64,000 bases of DNA from Terrimonas sp. (GTDB taxonomy: Bacteria; Bacteroidota; Bacteroidia; Chitinophagales; Chitinophagaceae). Shown piece after piece: positions 1 through 8,017 of the stretch (positions are counted from its first letter, which is position 1; each line of letters starts with the position of its first letter). A model generated the notes under the pieces. That model saw only the letters and a program-made list of their open reading frames with translations. It ran no database searches and was not told where the DNA came from. Location: NCBI RefSeq assembly GCF_003075435.1, contig NZ_QCZJ01000001.1, positions 124,001-188,000 of the forward strand, in the 5' to 3' direction. The translations under genes were made by a program, and so were the position numbers.

Positions 1-2
1 TC

Positions 3-281
3 TTTTGGCTACAAAATATTGAATTAGCAGTAGAACGCGTTAAAATGAGAGTTACAGATGGCGGACATAATATTGACCGTGAAGTAATTGAGAGACGATA
101 TAAAAGAGGAATTAATAACTTGTTTAGTATATACTGGACTATGGTAGATGGACTAATAATCTTTGATAACTCGAGTGGAACCCCTGAGTGGATTGTTCAA
201 AAATTATTCGATGGATTAACAATTATTATTGATAACAAAAAATTTGACATACTAACACATTATTATGAATCCCATAGATAA
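3..281 (+). CDS. Zeta toxin / predicted ABC-type ATPase family, C-terminal fragment
   Basis: This reading frame is already open at the left edge, so only the last 92 codons of the gene are visible. The fragment carries the motif RVxxGGHNIxxEVIERRYKRG followed by a segment ending in DNSSG. In zeta-toxin-like P-loop kinases (COG4185 type) this C-terminal pattern binds the substrate sugar nucleotide. The Walker A region lies outside the window. Family members phosphorylate UDP-N-acetylglucosamine or related nucleotides and usually act as toxins of toxin-antitoxin pairs; that role is inferred here. A small ORF starts inside the last codons of this gene, which suggests translational coupling. Family assignment is fairly sure; toxin function is not. 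Confidence 0.7.
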   Translation, partial: FWLQNIELAVERVKMRVTDGGHNIDREVIERRYKRGINNLFSIYWTMVDGLIIFDNSSGTPEWIVQKLFDGLTIIIDNKKFDILTHYYESHR

Positions 282-438
282 ACAGAAAGAGCTTCACAAT
301 AAAATCTTTTTAGGGTTAAGAAAATCCTTTCAACAATTGATTGAATTCAAAAAGCAAAGAAAATCTGAATTGGTTATATTAAAAGATAATAAAATTGTAA
401 AAGTAAAGCCTGAACAATTTGATTCCTTATCTCATTAA
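265..438 (+). CDS. Small basic protein overlapping the zeta-toxin-like gene
   Basis: A 57-codon ORF starts at an ATG 17 nt before the stop of the preceding zeta-toxin-like gene and runs in another frame. The product is lysine-rich: a predicted amphipathic helix (residues 5-35), then a short strand-like tail with the pattern LVILKDNKIVKVKPEQF. That tail resembles the ends of small proteins often found next to zeta-like kinases in Bacteroidota. It may be a cognate antitoxin or accessory factor, but no known antitoxin family is recognisable. The overlap supports co-translation with the upstream gene. Its stop overlaps the 3' end of the converging membrane-protein gene by 4 nt. Confidence 0.5.
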   Translation: MNPIDKQKELHNKIFLGLRKSFQQLIEFKKQRKSELVILKDNKIVKVKPEQFDSLSH

Positions 439-1673
439 TGAAAGAATAAATACCCCACAAATATAGCCGTAATAATCCCTACCATGTCTGCCAGCAGCAT
501 AGCCGGAATAGCATAACGGGTATTCTTAACCGAAACAGCGCCGAAATAAACAGCGATCACATAAAAAGTAGTATCGCTTGTTCCCTGGAAAATGCACGAC
601 AATCTTCCGATAAAAGAATCAGTACCATAAGTTTCCATGGCTGTTACCATCATACCTCTTGCGCCGGCGCCACTTAAAGGTTTCATTAAAGCGGTAGGCA
701 AGGCTTCAACAAAATCTGTATTCATGCCTGTTAGCCCCAACAGGTACCTCAATCCATCTATAAGATAGGTAAACACCCCGGAATTGCGCAGCACACTAAT
801 AGCAATCAACATAGCAATTAAGTATGGAATAATACGGATAGCTACTTCAAAGCCGCCCTTTGCACCATCAACAAAAGCTTCAAACATATTCACTTTTTTG
901 CGTAAGCCACCGAGGAGAAACAATAGAAAGATCAGTAAAATCAACCCGCTGCTTAAAGTATTGGAGAACAATTTCAGGCCTTCCTTATCAAGTGTAGTCA
1001 GATACCAGACCAGCAAACCAATCAGCGCAGACAAGCCAAGTATCCAGCCCAGTAATACCGGCTGCAGCAAATTTATTTTTTGTTTGAACGACATGATAGT
1101 CAGGGCTGCCAGCGTTGCTACAAACGTTACGATCATGCAGGGCACAAAAATATCTGTTGGGTTAGCTGCCGGAATTTTCATAGAAGCTCTCATAGCAATG
1201 ATGCTTACCGGTATTAAAGTAAGCCCGCTGGCGTGCAAAGCCATAAACATGATCTGCGCATTACTGGCAGTATCTTTATTAGGATTAAGCTCCTGCAGAC
1301 TCTGCATCGCTTTTATACCGAATGGAGTTGCGGCATTATCCAATCCTAAAAGATTAGCAGAAAAGTTCATCATCATCTGCCCCGTAGCCGGATGATTCTT
1401 AGGGATATCAGGAAATAATTTTGAAAAGAAAGGACTTACAATTCTTGACAAAAAACGGATAGCGCCTGCCTTCTCCCCTATACTCATAAAACCCAGGAAT
1501 AAAGCCATTACCCCTACCAGCTTAAGCGAAATATCGAAACCATCATTGGCGGCTTTGAAAATACCTTCCACTAAAGCCGGCAATATCTGCTGATCACCTA
1601 AAAACGCCCATTTAATAAAGGCAACGGCGAATGCCAGCAGAAAAAATGCCAGCCATATATAAGTCAATGTCAT
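435..1673 (-). CDS. Fused SpmA/SpmB nucleoside-recognition (Gate) domain membrane protein
   Basis: The 412-aa product is a polytopic inner-membrane protein with about ten hydrophobic segments. The N-terminal half has the SpmA pattern, including FSANLLGLDNAATPFG near residues 105-120. The C-terminal half is SpmB-like, with a PTALMKPLSGAGARG segment near residue 325. In Bacillus these are two separate spore maturation proteins; Bacteroidota, which do not sporulate, carry them fused. Both halves belong to the nucleoside-recognition/Gate superfamily, whose transported substrate is mostly unknown. The gene stands alone, convergent with the small ORF on its left and divergent from ychF. Fusion and family are clear; the substrate is not. 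Confidence 0.85.
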   Translation of the reverse strand: MTLTYIWLAFFLLAFAVAFIKWAFLGDQQILPALVEGIFKAANDGFDISLKLVGVMALFLGFMSIGEKAGAIRFLSRIVSPFFSKLFPDIPKNHPATGQMMMNFSANLLGLDNAATPFGIKAMQSLQELNPNKDTASNAQIMFMALHASGLTLIPVSIIAMRASMKIPAANPTDIFVPCMIVTFVATLAALTIMSFKQKINLLQPVLLGWILGLSALIGLLVWYLTTLDKEGLKLFSNTLSSGLILLIFLLFLLGGLRKKVNMFEAFVDGAKGGFEVAIRIIPYLIAMLIAISVLRNSGVFTYLIDGLRYLLGLTGMNTDFVEALPTALMKPLSGAGARGMMVTAMETYGTDSFIGRLSCIFQGTSDTTFYVIAVYFGAVSVKNTRYAIPAMLLADMVGIITAIFVGYLFFH

Positions 1674-1718
1674 AGTTGAAGTTAATTGCTAAAAGGTAAA
1701 CGCACAAAATGTTTCCGC

Positions 1719-1754
1719 ATTGTTTTTTAAATCTGTTGTGTAATGTTACCTTTG
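1719..1754 (+). promoter_or_regulatory. Predicted Bacteroidota-type promoter of ychF
   Basis: TACCTTTG at 1747-1754 matches the Bacteroidota -7 consensus TAnnTTTG exactly. An ATTG at 1719-1722 could serve as the -33 element, although the 24-nt spacing is a little long. The ychF ATG lies 32 nt downstream of the -7 box. Confidence 0.5.
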
Positions 1755-1786
1755 CCGCCTCAAAAATTACCCTTAAAGGAATTATT

Positions 1787-2890
1787 ATGGCATTACAAGC
1801 AGGTATTGTGGGGTTGCCCAATGTAGGAAAATCAACTTTATTCAATGCGCTCAGCAGCGCCAAGGCGCAGGCTGCCAATTTTCCATTCTGTACCATTGAG
1901 CCCAATGTGGGCGTAATAACCGTGCCCGATGACAGGCTGATTGAACTGGAAAAGCTGGTTAAACCGAATAAGGTAGTGCCTACAACCGTGGAAATTGTAG
2001 ATATAGCCGGGCTTGTAAAAGGCGCCAGCAAAGGTGAGGGATTGGGTAACCAGTTTTTGGGAAATATACGCGCCACAGATGCCATCATTCATGTGTTGCG
2101 CTGCTTTGATGACGATAATGTGATACATGTTGACGGAAACGTGAACCCGGTAAGGGATAAAGAAATCATTGACACAGAACTGCAGTTGAAAGATCTTGAC
2201 AGTGTGGAGAAAAAGATCAGTAAGTCAGAGAAATCTACCCGTACCAGCGGTGATAAAGAGCAGATAAGAGGACTGGAGATATTGCAGGAGTTGAAGAAAC
2301 ATTTAGAACAGGGCAAAAACGCCAGATCGTTTGCAGTAAGCAAAGAAGACAAGGAGAAGTTTTTTGCTGATCTTTTCCTGCTTACCATAAAACCGGTTAT
2401 TTATGTATGTAATGTGGATGAAAAAAGTGTAGTATCCGGTAATAAGCATACGGAAGCAGTAAGGGAGCTGGTAAAAGATGAAGACGCTGAAATATTACTG
2501 ATAAGCGCCGCTATTGAAAGTGAAATAGCCGTAATGGATAGTTATGAAGACCGGCAGATGTTCCTGGAAGATATGGGCCTAAAGGAAAGCGGTGTGGCAA
2601 GACTTATTCAATCTACCTATCGCCTGCTGCATTTATATACTTATTTTACCGCTGGCGTTCAGGAAGTGCGTGCCTGGACGATTACCAAAGGCATGCTTGC
2701 CCCCCAGGCTGCCGGTGTAATACACAGTGATTTTGAAAAAGGCTTTATCCGCGCTGAAGTTATAAAGTACGCTGATTTTATTCATTACAAATCAGAAGCT
2801 GCCTGCCGCGATGCAGGAAAACTCGCCGTGCAGGGAAAAGATTATGTAGTGGAAGACGGGGATATTATGCATTTCAGGTTTAATGTGTAA
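1787..2890 (+). CDS. ychF: Redox-regulated ribosome-binding ATPase YchF (Obg/OLA1 family)
   Basis: The 367-aa product has the normal YchF length. The P-loop GLPNVGKST is at residues 9-17, the switch region DIAGLVKGASKGEGLGNQF follows, and the NVDE motif replaces the usual NKxD, consistent with the family's preference for ATP over GTP. A C-terminal TGS domain ends with the typical DYVVEDGDIMHFRFNV. YchF binds the 70S ribosome and is linked to translation of leaderless mRNAs and to oxidative stress. The ATG at 1787 is chosen because it is followed at once by the conserved MALQAGIVGLPNVGKS start; the frame extends upstream only through non-conserved sequence. Monocistronic, with its own promoter. 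Confidence 0.97.
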   Translation: MALQAGIVGLPNVGKSTLFNALSSAKAQAANFPFCTIEPNVGVITVPDDRLIELEKLVKPNKVVPTTVEIVDIAGLVKGASKGEGLGNQFLGNIRATDAIIHVLRCFDDDNVIHVDGNVNPVRDKEIIDTELQLKDLDSVEKKISKSEKSTRTSGDKEQIRGLEILQELKKHLEQGKNARSFAVSKEDKEKFFADLFLLTIKPVIYVCNVDEKSVVSGNKHTEAVRELVKDEDAEILLISAAIESEIAVMDSYEDRQMFLEDMGLKESGVARLIQSTYRLLHLYTYFTAGVQEVRAWTITKGMLAPQAAGVIHSDFEKGFIRAEVIKYADFIHYKSEAACRDAGKLAVQGKDYVVEDGDIMHFRFNV

Positions 2891-3092
2891 TAATACCTCT
2901 GCAAACGCATACTATCTCCTGCCTATAAAGACAAGCCTAATAGCAGATATATACTATAATATGCGGGGCAATTTACAATTGTATCAATCGTCTTAGCATG
3001 TGGTGATATTCATAACCTTTTTTTTCTGATATTGTGTCTCTATTTATATATACTGCAGGCAATGCAAAAGATAATGACTAAAGACAATTTCG

Positions 3093-4175
3093 TTGAGCAA
3101 TCTTTTATCACAACCTAAAATAGCCATACTTATTCTTAATTGGAATACCAGTGGATATCTAAAAAGATTTCTACCTTCTGTTCTGAATACAACATACCAG
3201 AATAAACAGATTTATGTTATTGACAACAACTCTACTGATGATTCAGTTGAAGTGCTTGAAAAACATTTCCCGGAAGTACATATTATCCGAATGTTTTCCA
3301 ATAAAGGCTATGCAAGTGGGTATAACCTTTGTTTATCGCAAATAGAAGCGGATTATTTCCTGCTCGTAAATTCAGACATAGAAGTTACACCTTCTTTTAT
3401 AGAACCGGTTATTAAATTAATGGAGGCTGATCCCAAAATAGGAATATGCCAGCCTAAGCTTCTTTCGCTTGATGCAAGAGATAAATTTGAGTATGCTGGG
3501 GCATGTGGGGGTTGGATTGATCAGATTGGGCTTCCTTTTTCAAGAGGGCGTGTATTACTTACAATAGAAAAAGACAAATCTCAATATAATGATACAGAAA
3601 AAATTTTTTGGGCAACCGGCGCCTGTATGTTTTTGAAAGAAGCTGTATATAAAAACATTGGAGGGTTTTACGATTATTACTATATGCACCAGGAAGACAT
3701 AGATTTATGCTGGCGTGCTCAAAATGCCGGATATAAAATTTACGTATGTCCTCAATCTGAAGTTTACCATATAGGAGGAGGAAGTTTATCATGGGAAAAT
3801 CATTTGAAAACATTTTTAACTTTCCGGAATAATTATATTCTGCTTAGCAGGAACCTCCCTCTTATTCAATTACTTTATATAATTCCATTAAGAGTTTTCC
3901 TGGATTTAGGAGGATGTATCTACTTCCTTTTTAGCGGCAAACCGGGTATTAGTAACGCTATGTTTAAAGCACAATTTGCTTATGTATATTGGTTGCTTTT
4001 TGTACTTTCAAAAAGTCTTCCTAAAACAAAGGGGCTTAAAAATTGCTTTGGTGTTTACAGAAATACAATTTTGATCCCTTATTTTCTTAAAAACAAAAGA
4101 AAATTTTCGGAAATTGTTCCATTAAAGTTGAGACACAAAGCTCAGGATGCTAAACTCACTGGTAAAAAAATATAA
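3093..4175 (+). CDS. GT2 family glycosyltransferase (GT-A fold)
   Basis: The 360-aa product begins with a GT-A fold: ILNWNTSGYL at residues 14-23, VIDNNSTDDS at 42-51 and the metal-binding NSDIEV at 93-98. The acceptor-side motif MHQEDIDLCWRAQNAGYK is followed by hydrophobic stretches in the last third. This matches rhamnosyl- or galactosyl-transferase-like GT2 enzymes of cell-surface polysaccharide synthesis; donor and acceptor cannot be read from sequence. The only reasonable start is a TTG at 3093, because an in-frame TGA ends at 3077 and no ATG intervenes, so initiation is uncertain. The next gene starts 29 nt before its stop. The region is visibly more AT-rich than ychF, as is common for glycan loci. 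Confidence 0.88.
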   Translation: MSNLLSQPKIAILILNWNTSGYLKRFLPSVLNTTYQNKQIYVIDNNSTDDSVEVLEKHFPEVHIIRMFSNKGYASGYNLCLSQIEADYFLLVNSDIEVTPSFIEPVIKLMEADPKIGICQPKLLSLDARDKFEYAGACGGWIDQIGLPFSRGRVLLTIEKDKSQYNDTEKIFWATGACMFLKEAVYKNIGGFYDYYYMHQEDIDLCWRAQNAGYKIYVCPQSEVYHIGGGSLSWENHLKTFLTFRNNYILLSRNLPLIQLLYIIPLRVFLDLGGCIYFLFSGKPGISNAMFKAQFAYVYWLLFVLSKSLPKTKGLKNCFGVYRNTILIPYFLKNKRKFSEIVPLKLRHKAQDAKLTGKKI

Positions 4176-5187
4176 CTCACTCAGAAAAAGAAAAATGTTG
4201 AATAACCCATTATTCAGCACAAAAAAAAAGTATGCCTTTATTGGAGCCGGAATACATGGCTTGTCAAACTTATACCCTGTGTTGAGTCATTTTAATATTA
4301 CGCTCAAATATATTTGTACCAATTCCGGGAAAGAATATTCGGCACTCAAAAAGAATTTTCCAGGCTGCATTTTCACCAATAATATCCATTACCTATTAAA
4401 TGACGCTGAGGTTGAAGCCGTATTCGTTTGCAGCGATCCGCAAACTCATTTCGGTATTGTATCCATGCTGGCAAAAGCCGGTAAGAAAATATTCGTTGAA
4501 AAGCCACCATGTCAAACACCGGAAGAACTGGAAACTTTGTTAAAGATCACAGATTTGAATATTTGCAAGGTAGGATTGCAACGCAGATACTGGGCTGGTA
4601 ATAAATATATATTCAAAAAAATAAAGTCGGCAAAAAGTTATACATACAAATTCCTATTGGGCACATATCCCAATGGAAATCCATACACAGAACTTTTCAT
4701 TCATGCACTTGATTATTGTTCATTCCTTTTTGGTCGGTTTACCATAGCCTCTTTTAGTAAACAGGAATATGAAGGCGGACTTACAGTACAAATTCATGCA
4801 GTACATGATAATGGCATCACAGCACTTATTGAAATGTCGACTCATTTCTCCTGGAACAATCCCTCTGATGTTCTTACTATTAGTTGCAGCGAAGAAATTA
4901 TTACTGCGCAGTACCCGGTAAGTGTTAAAGGAACAAAAAAGCCTGCCCGTTTTTTAAATTTACCAACAGAAAGGGTTTTGAGCCAGCCTGAAACCATAAA
5001 AGAATATTTTTCCACCGGCAATCTCGTTATGCCGGTTAAAGAAATGAATACCCTGGTATTACAGGGTTTTTACAAAGAATTAGAAACGTTTATTCTTTTA
5101 GCAGAATCGGAGAACAATGTATGGGATGCTAACGACTTGAAAGGGCTTACTGACCTTTATAAAATTTTACATACCCTGCAACAGTAA
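4147..5187 (+). CDS. Gfo/Idh/MocA family NAD(P)-dependent oxidoreductase
   Basis: The 346-aa product has a Rossmann GAGIHG motif at residues 33-38 and the family EKPP signature at 118-121, followed by a GLQRRYW segment where the C-terminal substrate domain begins. Such enzymes oxidise, reduce or epimerise sugars and sugar nucleotides. Overlap with the GT2 gene implies that both serve one glycan pathway, perhaps making the unusual sugar the transferase uses; this is inference. The first ATG (4147) gives a 29-nt overlap. A second ATG at 4195 would remove a basic 16-residue extension and is equally plausible. The gene converges on the radical SAM gene with only 3 nt between stops. Confidence 0.87.
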   Translation: MLNSLVKKYNSLRKRKMLNNPLFSTKKKYAFIGAGIHGLSNLYPVLSHFNITLKYICTNSGKEYSALKKNFPGCIFTNNIHYLLNDAEVEAVFVCSDPQTHFGIVSMLAKAGKKIFVEKPPCQTPEELETLLKITDLNICKVGLQRRYWAGNKYIFKKIKSAKSYTYKFLLGTYPNGNPYTELFIHALDYCSFLFGRFTIASFSKQEYEGGLTVQIHAVHDNGITALIEMSTHFSWNNPSDVLTISCSEEIITAQYPVSVKGTKKPARFLNLPTERVLSQPETIKEYFSTGNLVMPVKEMNTLVLQGFYKELETFILLAESENNVWDANDLKGLTDLYKILHTLQQ

Positions 5188-5190
5188 TGT

Positions 5191-6348
5191 TCATTTTACA
5201 ACATTATTATACTTTAATTTATCATCACTATCCCACTTATAATAACCAAGCATTTTAGAAGTAGCCCTTCTGCCAAAATACTTTTCAAAAGTACGGTATA
5301 GAATAACATCATATTTTCGGTGATAACTTACCCAGCATTGATTACAGTGTTTTGAATGGTATAACTGCGTATGGGTATTTTGTTCTGAATTAAAAATACT
5401 GTCCAGATCGGCATTGTAAATATTACCAAGTTTTAAACTAAGGTGTTGACAAATTGGCACACTTCCGTCCGGCAAAACAATAGCGCTATCTAAAATACTA
5501 TTACACCCAAGTCTTAACTTACCCTGCACCCATTTATCATACAGTTTAATATAATCGTAATTCTCTGCAAATTCTTTTACAACCAGGGGGATGGCAGCAG
5601 CCGGATTCTTTATCTGCATTTTTTCCTTCACAGCCATTTCATCTTTATGTTGCTGCAACGCTTTGGCCTTCCTGAAAGTAAGTAGCTCTTTATTTTTTAA
5701 TTGACCAAAAACAGAAGAAACAGCATCGTCTATAGTATCAAAAAAAGGGATATTATTATAAATGCCTACGCGTAAAAAAACATTATACTTTTTACAAAGC
5801 TCTGCTACATATTTTAAGTCCTCAAAGTCGTTATAAGGCGATAAAGTGAACATTACAAATATGGGCACAGTATCTTTTAGTGTTTCTATTACTTTTATCA
5901 CACTATTATGCCCATCCTTGCCACGCATATACAAGTATGTCTCTTCGTCTCCATCTAACGAAATATAAAGTCGTTTGGGTTTAAAATCCTGTACCGCTTT
6001 TATTAACGTATCTGGCTTAAGACAATTAGAAAAAATATCAAAATTTTTATGGTTTCTGCTAAACCAATCTAATATTTTAAATGCTTCCGGATGCAGTAAG
6101 AACTCACCTCCTTCCAAACCAACAGAAGTATTGCTATTAATGCATTTGCTTTTCATTAATGAAACAATACGTTCAAAAGGTAAATACTGAGTAGGTCGTT
6201 TGGCCCAGATCAAACAATGTTTACAGCCAGAATCGCAAACATCAGTAGCATATATCATCAAAGATGATAACTTTTTGCGGCGGGGAAATAAACGGTTATG
6301 CAGAAAGTTGTATCCCCTTATTATGTAATCTGACTTTTGAAACATCAT
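5191..6348 (-). CDS. Radical SAM/SPASM domain protein
   Basis: The 385-aa product carries the radical SAM cluster motif CDSGCKHC (Cys38, Cys42, Cys45), a GLEGGEF glycine-rich SAM-binding segment and a YISLDGDEE strand typical of the TIM-barrel core. The C-terminal third has the SPASM-like arrangement LGCNS, VPICQH and HCNQCW, expected to hold a further Fe-S cluster. SPASM enzymes modify peptides, proteins or sugars by radical chemistry; the substrate here is unknown. It lies 17 nt downstream of the GT-C gene on the same strand and probably shares its transcript, so a glycan- or glycoprotein-related role is possible. No small precursor-peptide gene is visible next to it. Confidence 0.88.
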   Translation of the reverse strand: MMFQKSDYIIRGYNFLHNRLFPRRKKLSSLMIYATDVCDSGCKHCLIWAKRPTQYLPFERIVSLMKSKCINSNTSVGLEGGEFLLHPEAFKILDWFSRNHKNFDIFSNCLKPDTLIKAVQDFKPKRLYISLDGDEETYLYMRGKDGHNSVIKVIETLKDTVPIFVMFTLSPYNDFEDLKYVAELCKKYNVFLRVGIYNNIPFFDTIDDAVSSVFGQLKNKELLTFRKAKALQQHKDEMAVKEKMQIKNPAAAIPLVVKEFAENYDYIKLYDKWVQGKLRLGCNSILDSAIVLPDGSVPICQHLSLKLGNIYNADLDSIFNSEQNTHTQLYHSKHCNQCWVSYHRKYDVILYRTFEKYFGRRATSKMLGYYKWDSDDKLKYNNVVK

Positions 6349-6365
6349 AACAATATTACAACAAT

Positions 6366-7853
6366 CTAAAACAAGCGAATCATATCAACTGTATTCCAAT
6401 AAAGAATAGTAGTATTCTCTTTGGGAAAAACACGCTTTTCAAGATTTGATATATTCTCTACCTGCACAGAATCGTTTCCTATAAAAGAAATTTTTGTTAC
6501 AGGAGGCAGCACGAATGCGCCTGTCCCGGTTAACGGGTGAATAACTTCTTTTAATTCGAGATACTCAAGTCTTGTCAACATGTTATTTACCCATATTTTC
6601 CCGGTATCAATATTATTTAGCACCATAGCTTTAGTAAACCCGTTTCTAAAAACAAATGCTCCTTCTATTTCGTCTGGCAGATTTATAAAAACAACATTTT
6701 TACGATTTGCTTCCTTCACATATCCCAAAACCTTACCAGATATTAATGATGCTTTTTCCCAATTTTTATTATTCTGCAACAAACATGTTATAAAATAAAT
6801 ACTCAGCATTGTAACAGCAACAACTTTTCCGCTTATCGTTTTTATCAAAAGCTGTATCAACATGGCAAAAATCATACATAAAAAAACCGATGGAAAATAC
6901 AACAGTCTGTCACTTTCACCTGTACGGGTACTGATGCCAAATAATAATGGGATTGATGACGCTACCACTAAAGCCATTATTAATTTTATAAAAGGGGTGA
7001 GTGCAGCCATACTATACATTTTATATAACCTGAAACTCAAAACAATCAGCGCAACCACAATAGCAACAAAAGTAAAGATGAGCAGGTTTGAGTTTTCTGA
7101 AGGCGGCAGAAAAAACCTACCCATAGTTTTAGCTGCTTTGATGATAATACTTAAAAAATCCACATCCATCATTCTTGCTCCATAATCTCCATATACATTA
7201 CCGGAAACATATGAACGTAACAGGAGATACCCTACCGTTACCAAAAAGGAAATACCCAGAAACAGGAAAGTATTCTTTCTGTTATTTGTTTTATTCCAGG
7301 TTAATATGAAAATAACAAGTGGAAGTAATACTATTGATTCGTAGGCTAATAAACCGGTAAAGTAAAAAGTAATACTCAAAGCAGCTTTTACTACACGCGT
7401 TGAATTACCCAACCATACATATATGCAAAGCAGTGCAAAAAAGCAAGCAATGGAGGCTAATCTGCCTGTAAGCCATACCACAGCTTCATTATGAAAAGGA
7501 TATATCAAAAACAAAAACGCTGAGAGCCAACTGAGCAAATCGTGCTTGTCGTTTTCGGGTTTAAATACATTGGCTATCTTATATACAATAAATACATTGG
7601 CTATATGTATGACCAAATTCAATATATAATAACCTGAACTGTCAAAGCCTCCTAAAAGATAATTAAACTTGAAAGAAATATCTATAAGAGGCCGGAAAAA
7701 CTCTTTAACAATAATGGTTTGTTGAATGCATACCCTGTATAAAGAATCATAATCATCTGACAGGAAATTATTATCCAGGATTGGATAATAAAGTAAAAAA
7801 CCGATGAGCCCAAATACTAAAAAAACAAGCAGGTTGTATTTTAGCTTATTCAT
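6366..7853 (-). CDS. GT-C/PMT-like multi-pass membrane glycosyltransferase
   Basis: The 495-aa product starts with a signal-anchor, then NNFLSDDYDSLYR near residues 28-40 and FFRPL near 52-56. The acidic DDY in the first outer loop is the hallmark of GT-C enzymes of the PMT/TMTC type. YPFHNEAVVWLTGR near residue 118 closely resembles the TMTC/PMT HPxxxEAVxWxxGR motif. About ten transmembrane helices follow, then a soluble C-terminal tail of about 120 residues. Such enzymes transfer a sugar from a polyprenyl-phosphate donor to a protein or glycan outside the membrane. It is the first gene of a likely two-gene transcript with the radical SAM gene. Donor and acceptor are unknown. Confidence 0.72.
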   Translation of the reverse strand: MNKLKYNLLVFLVFGLIGFLLYYPILDNNFLSDDYDSLYRVCIQQTIIVKEFFRPLIDISFKFNYLLGGFDSSGYYILNLVIHIANVFIVYKIANVFKPENDKHDLLSWLSAFLFLIYPFHNEAVVWLTGRLASIACFFALLCIYVWLGNSTRVVKAALSITFYFTGLLAYESIVLLPLVIFILTWNKTNNRKNTFLFLGISFLVTVGYLLLRSYVSGNVYGDYGARMMDVDFLSIIIKAAKTMGRFFLPPSENSNLLIFTFVAIVVALIVLSFRLYKMYSMAALTPFIKLIMALVVASSIPLLFGISTRTGESDRLLYFPSVFLCMIFAMLIQLLIKTISGKVVAVTMLSIYFITCLLQNNKNWEKASLISGKVLGYVKEANRKNVVFINLPDEIEGAFVFRNGFTKAMVLNNIDTGKIWVNNMLTRLEYLELKEVIHPLTGTGAFVLPPVTKISFIGNDSVQVENISNLEKRVFPKENTTILYWNTVDMIRLF

Positions 7854-8017
7854 TTATTTATCCTTTAATTAAATACAGGTAATAATAAGCTTAGAATATA
7901 TTATTACAAAAAGGATTTAATTATTGAAGCTACAATCTCCATAATTGTACTATCTATTTTTATTTCCTTATTTTCAATTTAGAAAAAAAAGAAGCCAAAT
8001 ACAACAAGAAGTTTGAG

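Noticed and set aside
784-1395. 203-codon open frame on the plus strand
   Set aside because: It is antisense to the SpmA/SpmB-like gene, has a low-complexity basic composition and matches no family pattern.
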